A stretch of DNA of 64,000 nucleotides from contig NZ_JAQTHU010000001.1 in NCBI RefSeq assembly GCF_029433255.1, forward strand, positions 1,364,001-1,428,000. Direction: 5' to 3'. Origin of the DNA: Lactobacillus sp. ESL0791. GTDB taxonomy: Bacteria > Bacillota > Bacilli > Lactobacillales > Lactobacillaceae. The notes beneath the pieces are model-generated. The model was given only the letters and a program-made list of their open reading frames with translations, had not been told where the DNA came from and did not search any database. The translations under genes and the position numbers were made by a program. Positions 46,164 to 58,900 of this stretch are shown one piece after another; the first letter of the stretch is position 1, and the number at the start of each line of letters is the position of its first letter.

Positions 46164-48578
46164 TTAACGAATTTTTGCTGCAATCTCTTCTTCAAGATGG
46201 CCGGTAATGTTGGTCATTGCCTTGTTGACGACCTCATCCGTCAAAGTATCCTCTTTGTTTAAGAAAGTCAGGTTATAAGCCAGGCTCTTTTTATTGTTTT
46301 CAATATGTGAGCCCTGGTAAACATCAATGACACGCAGTCTGACCAAATATTTGCCGCCATTTGCACGAATAATATCTTCAACTTTCTGGTTATTTACTTT
46401 TTCATCAACCAAAATTGACAAGTCACGCTCGATTGCAGGGAATTTCGGTGCTGGTTGCGCCACCGTCTTGGTTGGGATTAACGGAATAATTGCGTCCAAA
46501 TTGAGTTCATAACCATATAGTTCTGCGCCACTCAAAGCCTTGTCTGTCAAGGTTACTGCGTGGGCAATCATCCCGATCATCCCGAGATACTGACCTTGAA
46601 GGTAGATCCCAGCCGTCCTTGTCGGGTGCATTCCCGGAATGATCTCGGCTTTGTATACAACTTGATGATCATCAATTCCAATCGATGCAAACAAGTTAGC
46701 CAGTTGGCCCTTAACGAAGTAAAAGTCAATATCCTGGTTTTGGTGCTGCCAATTTTCGGCAAACATCTTACCGGAATACAGTGTAGCCAAATGTTCATGT
46801 TCGTTGAACTTGCCGCCTTCATGATCATAAACTCGTCCTTGTTCGTAAAAGGCCAAGCTGTTTTGCTTACGGGCCATGTTATAACTGGCAGCATCAACCA
46901 AACCGGTCATCAAGTTCTGCCGCATCGTTGAACGGCTGGAATTAAGCGGCATTTCCACTTGAGCAATTGATTTCGGCTCTTTGGTAAACAGCACCGCTTT
47001 TTCAGGCGAGGTTAGAGAATACGAAATTGCTTCCGTCATGCCTTGGCCCTGAACCACTTTTTTAATCCGGCGCAACATTTTTTCTTCTGCCGAATATCCT
47101 CCCTGGGTTTCCGCCAGCACCGGCTGGGTTGATTTGATATTATCATAGCCATACAGACGGCCAACTTCTTCAACCAAGTCCGCCGGAATGGCAATGTCCC
47201 ACCTTCTGTTAGGAATATCAACTACCAGCTTGTCACCATTAATTTGACAATTAAAATTAAGCCGGTCAAAAATATGCTTCATTTCTTCAGCAGAAATTGC
47301 GGTACCCAAAGCATTATTAATGTAAGAAATCGTAGTTTCTACCACTACCGGCTTAAGCTGCTCGTCGCTGGCCTTGATGATACCAGTATCAATCGTGGCC
47401 GAGGCATCATTGCGCAAAAGCAAAGCGGCCATGTTTAAAGCTTTTTCAGTATTATCCCAGTTGACCCCTTTTTCGTAGCGGCTTGAAGCCTCGGTCCGGT
47501 TAGCGTGGCGCAAGGCAGTCTTGCGAATCAACGTCGGATCAAAAATTGCGGACTCCAAAATGACATCGGTTGTCTCATCGGTAATCTCTGAGTTGAGACC
47601 GCCCATAACTCCGGCCATCATTACCGGCTTTTCACCGTCAGTGATGACAATATCGTTAGGATCAAGGTCAACTTCTTTTTCATTTAACAAAGTCAGCTTT
47701 TCACCAACAGCGGCTTTGCGAACAACAAATTTGCCGGTGGTAAAAGTCTTAGCATCATAAGTGTGCATAGGCTGACCCGTCAGCAGCATGATGTAGTTAG
47801 TTACGTCAACTACATTGTTGATTGGGCGGATACCGGCATTCCACAAACGCCGCTGCATCCACAGAGGACTGTCGGCAATTTTAACCCCAGTAACCTTGCG
47901 CAAATAAACTCGCGGTGCCAGCGTAGGATCAACATCGGCACTAAGTTCACTAGTCCAATCGGGACCGTCTTCCTTCAGTGTAACGTCTTCCACCTTTACT
48001 GGTTTGTCAACAATTGCTCCGACTTCGTAAGCAGAACCATCCATTGACAGGGTATCCGCACGGTTGGGCGTAATGTCAAAGTCAAAAATATAGTCGTCCA
48101 TGCCCAGTGCCTTAAATGCTTCATCGCCAGGCTTTACCTCGGCATCACTTGAAAAGACATAGATGCCGTCAGCATATTTTTGCGGAACAATACTTTCGTT
48201 AAAGCCAATTTCCTGTAATGAGCAGATCATGCCGTTGGACTCTAAGCCCTGCATTTTACTCTTTTTAATTTTGACATTATCGGCAATACGCGCGCCATTC
48301 AGGGCAACGATGACATCTTGGCCTGCTGCCACATTTGGTGCACCACAGACAATCTGCACCGGCTCATCCTGACCAACATCAACATGGGTAACGTTTAAAT
48401 GGGTACCCTCAACCTTTTGGCAGTCAATGATATGGCCGACAACGATCTTTTTTAACCCTGCAGCCGGATGCGCAACCCCAGCAACTTCAATTCCGTGACG
48501 GGTAATCTTTTCTGCTAACTTATTAGGATCCTCATCCAATTTTACAAAATCCTGCAGCCAATTATATGAAACGAGCAT
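46164..48578 (-). CDS. pheT: Phenylalanyl-tRNA synthetase beta subunit
   Basis: The 804-residue large subunit has an N-terminal tRNA-binding (EMAP-like) domain at about 40-150 (IVVGHIIDCQKVEGTHLNV). The B3/B4 editing domains, B5 domain (RRWDIAIPADLVEEVGRLYGYDN) and catalytic-like core follow. The C-terminal ferredoxin-fold anticodon-binding domain runs from FPAIERDLSILVDEKV to the end. It overlaps the pheS stop by one base and is cotranscribed under the T-box. Confidence 0.97.
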   Translation of the reverse strand: MLVSYNWLQDFVKLDEDPNKLAEKITRHGIEVAGVAHPAAGLKKIVVGHIIDCQKVEGTHLNVTHVDVGQDEPVQIVCGAPNVAAGQDVIVALNGARIADNVKIKKSKMQGLESNGMICSLQEIGFNESIVPQKYADGIYVFSSDAEVKPGDEAFKALGMDDYIFDFDITPNRADTLSMDGSAYEVGAIVDKPVKVEDVTLKEDGPDWTSELSADVDPTLAPRVYLRKVTGVKIADSPLWMQRRLWNAGIRPINNVVDVTNYIMLLTGQPMHTYDAKTFTTGKFVVRKAAVGEKLTLLNEKEVDLDPNDIVITDGEKPVMMAGVMGGLNSEITDETTDVILESAIFDPTLIRKTALRHANRTEASSRYEKGVNWDNTEKALNMAALLLRNDASATIDTGIIKASDEQLKPVVVETTISYINNALGTAISAEEMKHIFDRLNFNCQINGDKLVVDIPNRRWDIAIPADLVEEVGRLYGYDNIKSTQPVLAETQGGYSAEEKMLRRIKKVVQGQGMTEAISYSLTSPEKAVLFTKEPKSIAQVEMPLNSSRSTMRQNLMTGLVDAASYNMARKQNSLAFYEQGRVYDHEGGKFNEHEHLATLYSGKMFAENWQHQNQDIDFYFVKGQLANLFASIGIDDHQVVYKAEIIPGMHPTRTAGIYLQGQYLGMIGMIAHAVTLTDKALSGAELYGYELNLDAIIPLIPTKTVAQPAPKFPAIERDLSILVDEKVNNQKVEDIIRANGGKYLVRLRVIDVYQGSHIENNKKSLAYNLTFLNKEDTLTDEVVNKAMTNITGHLEEEIAAKIR

Positions 48579-49627
48579 TATCTTTCCTCCTTACGGAATT
48601 GTCCTAGGAACCGAATATCATTGGTGTAAAAATCACGAATATCATCAATTCCATATTTCAAAATAGCAAACCGGTCTAAGCCGACACCAAATGCAAAGCC
48701 GCTATAATTCTTTGAATCAACCCCGGCATTTTCCAAGACATTCGGATGCACCATGCCGGCCCCTAAAACTTCAATCCAACCGGTAAACTTGCAGATTGGG
48801 CAGCCCTTGCCATCACAATTAAAACAGCTAACGTCCATTTCAACCGACGGCTCGGTGAACGGAAAATAGCTTGGACGAAGACGTGTCTCGCGATCCTGAC
48901 CAAAGATGTGACGAGCAATCATTTCCAACGTCCCTTTTAAGTCACCCATCGTAATATGGCGGTCAACAACCAGGCCTTCCATTTGCATAAACTGGTGAGA
49001 ATGGGTGGCATCGTCGTCATCACGGCGGTAAACCTTACCCGGGCCAACCATCTTCAAGGGGCCCTTAGTAAAATCATGCTTTTCCAATACCCGCGCTTGG
49101 TCACCGGACGTTTGCGATCTAAGCAGATTTTCCGAATCAATATAAAAAGTTGCCTGCATGTCACGTGCCGGATGATCCTTAGGCAGATTCATCATTTCAA
49201 AGCAGTAATGGTCGGTTTCAATTTCCGGTCCCTGAACCACCTCATAGCCCATGCCAATAAAATACTCTTCTAAATCATCTAGGATAATGTTAATCGGGTG
49301 CTCCGAACCCATGTGCATTCTTCTGCCGGGCAGAGTAACGTCAATCTTTTCTTCTTCGAGCCGCTGCTCTACCAAAGTCTGAACAATATTATCCTTGGCG
49401 TCATCAAGCTTGTTATTAAACAAGTCACGCAGATTGTTTACCTTTTGGCCGACCTCGCGTCTTCTTTCGGGCGCAACCTCACTCATTGAGTGCAAAATTT
49501 CCGTCAGTTCACCCTTGCGGCCGATTAACTTAACCCGCACATCATTCAGATTTTTCTCATCATTTGCCTTGGCTATCTCAGCCAGTCCTCGTTCCCGAAG
49601 CTCTTTTAGCCTATCAAATAAGTCCAT
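48578..49627 (-). CDS. pheS: Phenylalanyl-tRNA synthetase alpha subunit
   Basis: This is the catalytic subunit, charging tRNA-Phe. The 349-residue protein has an N-terminal coiled-coil and class II motifs. Motif 2 is around [28 protein letters not shown]; motif 3 is [22 protein letters not shown] zinc-like Cys cluster, [17 protein letters not shown], is present as in many PheS. A T-box leader precedes it. Confidence 0.97.
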   Translation of the reverse strand: MDLFDRLKELRERGLAEIAKANDEKNLNDVRVKLIGRKGELTEILHSMSEVAPERRREVGQKVNNLRDLFNNKLDDAKDNIVQTLVEQRLEEEKIDVTLPGRRMHMGSEHPINIILDDLEEYFIGMGYEVVQGPEIETDHYCFEMMNLPKDHPARDMQATFYIDSENLLRSQTSGDQARVLEKHDFTKGPLKMVGPGKVYRRDDDDATHSHQFMQMEGLVVDRHITMGDLKGTLEMIARHIFGQDRETRLRPSYFPFTEPSVEMDVSCFNCDGKGCPICKFTGWIEVLGAGMVHPNVLENAGVDSKNYSGFAFGVGLDRFAILKYGIDDIRDFYTNDIRFLGQFRKEER

Positions 49628-49651
49628 TAATTTTTCCTTTCAACAAAAAAA

Positions 49652-49870
49652 AGCTCCGTCCCCTCTCAGGGACGAAGCTACGCGGTACCACCCTAGTTTG
49701 AACCATCAAAGGCCCACACTTTCGCTTTTCGTTAACGGTGAAATACCGGAATGGATTAGATTCTACTTCTAAGATGAAATTCACAATTTGTTCTTCAGCT
49801 TTCCTTTCAGCTGCTAAGAAAGCCTCTCTGCTAACAACGCCTTGTTACTAGTCTTAGTAATTCGTAATTA
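49652..49870 (-). promoter_or_regulatory. T-box leader of pheST
   Basis: The minus strand contains the T-box core AGGGTGGTACCGCG (49681-49694). It is immediately followed by a strong terminator hairpin, AGCTTCGTCCC ... GGGACGGAGCT (49652-49679), and a T run. The upstream part holds stem-I sequence; a TTC in GAATTTCATC is a plausible phenylalanine specifier codon. Uncharged tRNA-Phe would stabilise the antiterminator and turn on pheS-pheT. This leader occupies most of the 360-bp gap between pheS and the adhesin gene. Confidence 0.92.
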
Positions 49871-49876
49871 AGTATA

Positions 49877-49905
49877 AGAATAATGCATTTTGAATTAACT
49901 TGCAA
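49877..49905 (-). promoter_or_regulatory. Promoter of the pheST T-box transcript
   Basis: On the minus strand TTGCAA (-35) and TATTCT (-10) are separated by 17 bp, just upstream of the T-box leader. This is a consensus-based call. Confidence 0.55.
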
Positions 49906-49987
49906 GTATATTTACAAAAATAGTAGGCAATTTTTCCTTACTGAATTCACTAAGACCAGCAAGCACAACTGCTAAAATGGTTAAAAT

Positions 49988-52900
49988 TTAACCCTTTTTA
50001 AAATTTTTAAGTAGTAAAAATTCGCCATTTCTTATGTAACAGAAGTATCTGCCGCCAATCTTTTTAATACTGTAAGTTTTAACTTTTGTACCTTTCTTAA
50101 GAACTTTATTACCAATTCGTTTACCCTGTCCATTGTAAACATAAGCATTGTTATGCAACTTTTTATCTTTACCAATAAAATTCCCAGCAGCAATATATTT
50201 ACCATGACGAATATTATAGAATTTGCGGCCCTTTACCATAATGGTTTCGTAAGTCTTAAATCCTTTGGTTTTTTTAATGTCAGTTTTACCAACACGCTTC
50301 CCTTTTTTATTGTAGATATAAGCATTATGCGTGGTTCCTTTTTCAAACCCAACAAAATTGCCAGCAGCTAAATAATAATGATCACTAATACGATAGAAAT
50401 ATCTGCCATTAATTAAAATTTTTCTTCCGAAAGTTCTAATCATAATCTTCTTTTTAAGAATCAGAGTACCGACACGTTTACCAGCACTATTATAAATATA
50501 TGCATTATGGTGTAGTTTCCTTATTACACCATCATGAAGCACAGAATTATTATTGCCAAAATTAATTGAATCCGATGAAAACGGCGGTACATTATCGTTA
50601 TTATAACTATTGGAATAAATATTTGAAATCAAACCATCACCAGTTGGCGTTCCTGGCACACTTAAACCGCCCGAAACTTGAGAACTCAGGTTGCTGCTCA
50701 ATACTACTGATATACTGCCAGATTCTGATCTACTTGTCGATGTGCTTTCGCTCTCAGATGTGCTACCAGATTCTGATCTGCTCGTCGATGTGCTGCCACT
50801 CTCCGATGTACTGCCAGATTCTGATCTACTTGTCGATGTGCTGCCACTTTCCGACGTACTGCCAGATTCTGATCTACTTGTCGATGTGCTTTCGCTTTCT
50901 GACGTGCTGCCAGATTCCGATCTGCTTGTTGATGTGCTGCCGCTCTCCGACGTACTGCCGGATTCTGATCTGCTTGTCGATGTGCTTTCGCTCTCGGATG
51001 TACTACCAGATTCTGATCTACTCGTCGATGTGCTGCCACTTTCCGACGTACTGCCAGATTCTGATCTACTTGTTGATGTGCTTTCGCTTTCTAACGTGCT
51101 ACCAGATTCTGATCTGCTTGTCGATGTGCTGCCACTCTCGGATGTACTGCCAGATTCTGATCTACTCGTCGATGTGCTTTCGCTCTCCGACGTGCTACCA
51201 GATTCTGATCTACTTGTCGATGTGCTGCCACTCTCAGATGTGCTACCAGATTCTGATCTGCTTGTCGATGTGCTGCCACTCTCAGATGTGCTACCAGATT
51301 CTGATCTGCTCGTCGATGTGCTTTCGCTCTTGGATGTACTGCCAGATTCTGATCTGCTTGTTGATGTGCTTTCACTTTCTGACGTGCTGCCACTCTCGGA
51401 TGTGCTACCAGATTCTGATCTGCTTGTCGATGTGCTGCCGCTCTCCGATGTACTGCCAGATTCTGATCTACTTGTCGATGTGCTGCCACTCTCGGATGTG
51501 CTGCCACTCTCGGATGTGCTGCCGCTCTCTGACGTACTGCCGGATTCTGATCTGCTTGTCGATGTACTTTCACTCTCGGATGTGCTGCCAGATTCTGATC
51601 TACTCGTCGATGCGCTTTCGCTCTCTGACGTGCTGCCACTCTCCGATGTACTGCCAGATTCTGATCTACTTGTCGATGTGCTGCCGCTTTCTGACGTGCT
51701 ACCAGATTCTGATCTGCTTGTCGATGTGCTTTCGCTCTCTGACGTACTGCCAGATTCTGATCTACTCGTCGATGTGCTGCCACTTTCCGACGTACTGCCA
51801 GATTCTGATCTACTTGTCGATGTGCTTTCGCTCTCCGATGTACTGCCAGATTCTGATCTGCTCGTCGATGTGCTGCCAGTCTCCGATGTACTGCCAGATT
51901 CTGATCTGCTTGTCGATGTGCTGCCACTCTCCGATGTACTGCCAGATTCTGATCTGCTCGTAGATGTGCTGCCGCTCTCCGATGTGCTACCAGATTCTGA
52001 TCTGCTCGTAGATGTGCTGCTACTCTCGGATGTACTGCCAGATTCTGATCTGCTTGTCGATGTACTTTCACTCTCGGATGTGCTGCCAGATTCTGATCTA
52101 CTCGTCGATGTGCTGCCGCTCTCCGATGTGCTGCCAGATTCTGATCTACTCGTCGATGTGCTGCTACTCTCGGATGTACTGCCAGATTCTGATCTACTCG
52201 TCGATGTGCTGCCGCTCTCGGACGTGCTACCAGATTCTGATCTACTTGTCGATGTGCTTTCGCTTTCTGACGTGCTGCCACTCTCCGACGTACTGCCGGA
52301 TTCTGATCTACTCGTCGATGTGCTGCCACTTTCCGACGTACTGCCAGATTCTGATCTGCTCGTCGATGTGCTGCTACTCTCGGATGTGCTACCAGATTCT
52401 GATCTGCTTGTCGATGTGCTGCCACTTTCTGACGTGCTACCAGATTCTGATCTACTCGTCGATGTGCTGTCGCTTTCTGACGTGCTACCAGATTCTGATC
52501 TACTTGTCGATGTGCTGCCACTCTCCGATGTACTGCCAGATTCTGATCTGCTTGTCGATGTGCTTTCGCTCTCTGACGTACTGCCGGATTCTGATCTGCT
52601 CGTCGATGTGCTGCCACTCTCCGATGTACTACCAGATTCTGATCTGCTCGTAGATGTGCTGCCGCTCTCGGATGTGCTACCAGATTCTGATCTGCTTGTC
52701 GATGTGCTTTCGCTCTCTGACGTGCTGCCGGATTCTGATCTGCTTGTCGATGTACTTTCACTCTCGGATGTGCTGCCAGATTCTGATCTACTCGTCGATG
52801 CGCTTTCGCTCTCGGACGTGCTGCCACTCTCCGATGTACTGCCAGATTCTGATCTACTTGTCGATGTGCTGCCGCTTTCTGACGTGCTACCAGATTCTGA

Positions 52901-55900
52901 TCTGCTCGTCGATGTGCTGCCAGATTCTGATCTACTCGTCGATGCGCTTTCGCTCTCGGACGTGCTGCCACTCTCCGATGTGCTGCCGCTTTCTGACGTG
53001 CTGCCACTCTCGGATGTACTGCCAGATTCTGATCTACTCGTCGATGTGCTGCCGCTCTCGGACGTACTGCCGGATTCTGATCTGCTCGTCGATGTGCTGC
53101 CGCTCTCGGATGTGCTACCAGATTCTGATCTACTTGTCGATGTGCTTTCGCTTTCTGACGTGCTGCCACTCTCCGACGTACTGCCGGATTCTGATCTACT
53201 CGTCGATGTGCTGCCACTTTCCGACGTACTGCCAGATTCTGATCTGCTCGTCGATGTGCTGCTACTCTCGGATGTGCTACCAGATTCTGATCTGCTTGTC
53301 GATGTGCTGCCACTTTCTGACGTGCTACCAGATTCTGATCTGCTCGTAGATGTGCTGCCACTCTCCGATGTACTGCCAGATTCTGATCTGCTTGTCGATG
53401 TGCTTTCGCTCTCTGACGTACTGCCGGATTCTGATCTGCTCGTCGATGTGCTGCCACTCTCCGATGTACTACCAGATTCTGATCTGCTCGTAGATGTGCT
53501 GCCGCTCTCGGATGTGCTACCAGATTCTGATCTGCTTGTCGATGTGCTTTCGCTCTCTGACGTGCTGCCGGATTCTGATCTGCTTGTCGATGTACTTTCA
53601 CTCTCGGATGTGCTGCCAGATTCTGATCTACTCGTCGATGCGCTTTCGCTCTCGGACGTGCTGCCACTCTCCGATGTACTGCCAGATTCTGATCTGCTCG
53701 TCGATGTGCTTTCGCTCTCCGATGTACTGCCACTCTCCGATGTACTGCCAGATTCTGATCTGCTTGTCGATGTGCTTTCGCTTTCTGACGTGCTGCCACT
53801 CTCGGACGTACTGCCGGATTCTGATCTGCTTGTCGATGTACTTTCACTCTCGGATGTGCTGCCAGATTCTGATCTACTCGTCGATGTGCTGCCAGATTCT
53901 GATCTGCTCGTCGATGTGCTTTCGCTCTCGGACGTACTGCCGGATTCTGATCTGCTTGTCGATGTGCTTTCGCTTTCTGACGTGCTGCCAGATTCTAATC
54001 TACTCGTCGATGTGCTGCCACTCTCGGACGTACTGCCGGATTCTGATCTGCTTGTCGATGTGCTGCCGCTCTCGGATGTGCTACCAGATTCTGATCTGCT
54101 CGTCGATGTGCTTTCACTTTCTGATGTGCTACCAGATTCTGATCTACTCGTAGATGTGCTGCCGCTTTCTGATGTGCTACCAGATTCTGATCTGCTTGTC
54201 GATGTGCTGCCGCTCTCGGATGTGCTACCAGATTCTGATCTACTCGTCGATGTGCTGCCACTTTCTGACGTGCTACCAGATTCTGATCTACTCGTAGATG
54301 TGCTGCCGCTTTCTGACGTGCTGCCAGATTCTGATCTGCTTGTCGATGTGCTGCCACTCTCCGATGTACTGCCAGATTCTGATCTGCTTGTCGATGTACT
54401 TTCACTCTCGGATGTGCTGCCAGATTCTGATCTACTCGTCGATGTGCTGCCACTCTCCGATGTACTGCCAGATTCTGATCTGCTTGTCGATGTGCTGCCG
54501 CTCTCGGATGTACTGCCAGATTCTGATCTACTTGTCGATGTGCTTTCACTCTCAGATGTGCTACCGCTCTCCGACGTACTGCCAGATTCTGATCTACTCG
54601 TCGATGTGCTGCCGCTCTCGGATGTGCTACCAGATTCTGATCTACTCGTCGATGTGCTTTCGCTCTCGGATGTACTGCCAGATTCTGATCTGCTTGTCGA
54701 TGTGCTGCCACTTTCCGACGTACTGCCAGATTCCGATCTACTTGTTGATGTGCTTTCGCTTTCTGACGTGCTGCCACTCTCGGACGTACTGCCAGATTCT
54801 GATCTGCTCGTCGATGTGCTGCCGCTCTCGGATGTGCTGCCAGATTCTGATCTGCTTGTCGATGTGCTGCCGCTCTCGGATGTGCTTTCACTTTCTGATG
54901 TGCTACCAGATTCTGATCTGCTTGTCGATGTGCTGCCGCTCTCGGATGTGCTACCAGATTCTGATCTGCTCGTCGATGTGCTTTCACTTTCTGATGTGCT
55001 ACCAGATTCTGATCTGCTTGTCGATGTGCTGCCACTCTCGGATGTGCTGCCAGATTCTGATCTGCTCGTCGATGTGCTGCCGCTCTCGGATGTGCTGCCA
55101 GATTCTGATCTGCTTGTCGATGTGCTGCCGCTCTCGGATGTGCTACCAGATTCTGATCTGCTCGTCGATGTGCTTTCACTTTCTGATGTGCTACCAGATT
55201 CTGATCTGCTTGTCGATGTGCTGCCACTCTCGGATGTGCTACCAGATTCTGATCTGCTTGTCGATGTGCTGCCGCTCTCGGATGTACTGCCAGATTCTGA
55301 TCTACTCGTCGATGTGCTGCCACTTTCTGACGTGCTACCAGATTCTGATCTACTCGTAGATGTGCTGCCGCTTTCTGACGTGCTGCCAGATTCTGATCTG
55401 CTTGTCGATGTGCTTTCGCTTTCTGACGTGCTACCGCTCTCCGACGTACTGCCGGATTCTGATCTGCTTGTCGATGTGCTGCCGCTCTCGGATGTGCTAC
55501 CAGATTCTGATCTGCTTGTCGATGTGCTGCCACTCTCCGATGTACTGCCAGATTCTGATCTGCTTGTCGATGTACTTTCACTCTCGGATGTGCTGCCAGA
55601 TTCTGATCTACTCGTCGATGTGCTGCCACTTTCCGACGTACTGCCAGATTCCGATCTACTTGTTGATGTGCTTTCGCTTTCTGACGTGCTGCCACTCTCC
55701 GACGTACTGCCAGATTCTGATCTACTCGTCGATGTGCTGCCACTCTCGGATGTGCTGCCAGATTCTGATCTACTCGTCGATGTGCTGCCAGATTCTGATC
55801 TGCTCGTCGATGTGCTGCCGCTCTCGGATGTACTGCCAGATTCTGATCTGCTTGTCGATGTGCTGCCACTCTCCGATGTACTGCCAGATTCTGATCTACT

Positions 55901-58900
55901 CGTCGATGTGCTTTCGCTCTCGGATGTACTACCAGATTCTGATCTACTTGTCGATGTGCTGCCACTTTCCGACGTACTGCCAGATTCTGATCTACTTGTC
56001 GATGTGCTTTCGATTTCTGACGTGCTGCCAGATTCCGATCTGCTTGTTGATGTGCTGCCGCTCTCCGACGTACTACCAGATTCTGATCTGCTTGTCGATG
56101 TGCTGCCACTCTCCGATGTACTGCCAGATTCTGATCTGCTTGTCGATGTACTTTCACTCTCGGATGTGCTGCCAGATTCTGATCTGCTCGTCGATGTGCT
56201 GCCGCTCTCCGATGTGCTGCCAGATTCTGATCTGCTTGTCGATGTGCTGCCACTTTCCGACGTACTGCCAGATTCCGATCTACTTGTTGATGTGCTTTCG
56301 CTTTCTGACGTGCTGCCACTCTCCGACGTACTGCCAGATTCTGATCTACTCGTCGATGTGCTGCCACTCTCGGATGTGCTACCAGATTCTGATCTGCTTG
56401 TCGATGTGCTGCCGCTCTCGGATGTACTGCCAGATTCTGATCTACTTGTCGATGTGCTTTCGCTCTCTGACGTGCTGCCACTCTCCGACGTACTGCCGGA
56501 TTCTGATCTACTCGTCGATGTGCTTTCGCTCTCGGATGTGCTACCAGATTCTGATCTACTCGTCGATGTGCTGCCACTCTCCGATGTACTACCAGATTCT
56601 GATCTGCTCGTAGATGTGCTGCCGCTCTCGGATGTGCTACCAGATTCTGATCTGCTTGTCGATGTGCTTTCGCTCTCTGACGTGCTACCAGATTCTGATC
56701 TGCTCGTCGATGTGCTGCCACTCTCCGATGTACTGCCAGATTCTGATCTACTCGTCGATGTGCTTTCGCTCTCTGACGTACTGCCGGATTCTGATCTGCT
56801 CGTCGATGTGCTTTCGCTTTCTGACGTGCTACCAGATTCTGATCTACTTGTCGATGTGCTGCCACTCTCCGATGTACTGCCAGATTCTGATCTGCTTGTC
56901 GATGTGCTTTCGCTCTCTGACGTACTGCCAGATTCTGATCTGCTCGTAGATGTGCTTTCGCTCTCGGATGTACTGCCAGATTCTGATCTGCTTGTCGATG
57001 TGCTTTCACTTTCTGACGTGCTGCCACTCTCGGATGTACTGCCAGATTCTGATCTGCTTGTCGATGTGCTTTCGCTCTCTGACGTACTGCCGGATTCTGA
57101 TCTGCTCGTCGATGTGCTGCCACTCTCGGACGTACTGCCGGATTCTGATCTGCTCGTCGATGTGCTGCCACTCTCGGATGTACTACCAGATTCTGATCTG
57201 CTCGTCGATGTGCTGCCACTCTCGGATGTACTGCCGGATTCTGATCTACTCGTCGATGTGCTGCTACTCTCGGATGTACTGCCAGATTCTGATCTGCTCG
57301 TCGATGTGCTGCCACTCTCCGATGTACTGCCAGATTCTGATCTGCTCGTCGATGTGCTTTCGCTCTCCGATGTACTGCCAGATTCTGATCTGCTCGTCGA
57401 TGTGCTTTCGCTTTCTGACGTGCTACCAGATTCTGATCTACTTGTCGATGTGCTGCCACTTTCTGACGTGCTACCAGATTCTGATCTGCTCGTAGATGTG
57501 CTGCCACTCTCCGATGTACTACCAGATTCTGATCTGCTCGTAGATGTGCTGCCGCTCTCGGATGTGCTACCAGATTCTGATCTGCTTGTCGATGTGCTTT
57601 CGCTCTCTGACGTGCTACCAGATTCTGATCTGCTCGTCGATGTGCTGCCACTCTCCGATGTACTGCCAGATTCTGATCTGCTTGTCGATGTGCTTTCGCT
57701 CTCTGACGTACTGCCGGATTCTGATCTGCTCGTCGATGTGCTGCCACTCTCCGATGTACTACCAGATTCTGATCTGCTCGTCGATGTGCTGCCACTCTCC
57801 GATGTACTGCCAGATTCTGATCTGCTCGTCGATGTGCTGCCACTCTCCGATGTGCTGCCACTCTCCGATGTACTGCCAGATTCTGATCTGCTTGTCGATG
57901 TGCTGCCACTTTCCGACGTACTGCCAGATTCCGATCTACTTGTTGATGTGCTTTCGCTTTCTGACGTGCTGCCACTCTCGGACGTACTGCCAGATTCTGA
58001 TCTGCTCGTCGATGTGCTGCCGCTCTCGGATGTGCTACCAGATTCTGATCTGCTTGTCGATGTGCTGCCGCTCTCGGATGTACTGCCAGATTCTGATCTG
58101 CTCGTCGATGTGCTTTCGCTCTCGGATGTACTGCCAGATTCTGATCTACTTGTCGATGTGCTTTCGCTCTCTGACGTACTGCCGGATTCTGATCTGCTTG
58201 TCGATGTACTTTCACTCTCGGATGTGCTGCCAGATTCTGATCTACTCGTAGATGTGCTGCCACTTTCCGACGTACTGCCAGATTCTGATCTACTTGTCGA
58301 TGTGCTTTCGCTCTCGGACGTGCTGCCACTCTCGGATGTACTGCCAGATTCTGATCTACTCGTCGATGTGCTGCCGCTCTCGGATGTACTGCCAGATTCT
58401 GATCTACTTGTCGATGTGCTGCCACTCTCGGATGTGCTGCTGATCTTCGTGATCTGCCGCTCTCGGATGCCAGATTCTGATCCTTGTCGATGTGCTTTCG
58501 CTTTCTGATGTGCTACCGGAGATGCCAGATTCTGATCTGCTCGTCGATGTGCTGCCACTCTCGGATGTACTGCCAGATTCTGATCTGCTTGTCGATGTGC
58601 TGCCGCTCTCGGACGTACTGCCAGATTCTGATCTGCTTGTCGATGTGCTTTCACTTTCTGACGTGCTGCCACTCTCGGATGTACTGCCAGATTCTGATCT
58701 ACTCGTCGATGTGCTGCCGCTCTCGGACGTGCTACCAGATTCTGATCTACTTGTCGATGTGCTTTCGCTTTCTGACGTGCTGCCACTCTCCGACGTACTG
58801 CCGGATTCTGATCTACTCGTCGATGTGCTGCCACTTTCCGACGTACTGCCAGATTCTGATCTGCTCGTCGATGTGCTGCTACTCTCGGATGTGCTACCAG

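Noticed and set aside
50691..58508. Plus-strand open frame of about 2,600 codons rich in Asp, Leu and Val
   Set aside because: It is the exact antisense of the 48-bp serine repeat. Because the unit is a multiple of three and lacks stops on that strand, it stays open by default. It has no start signals, no non-repetitive domains and implausible composition.
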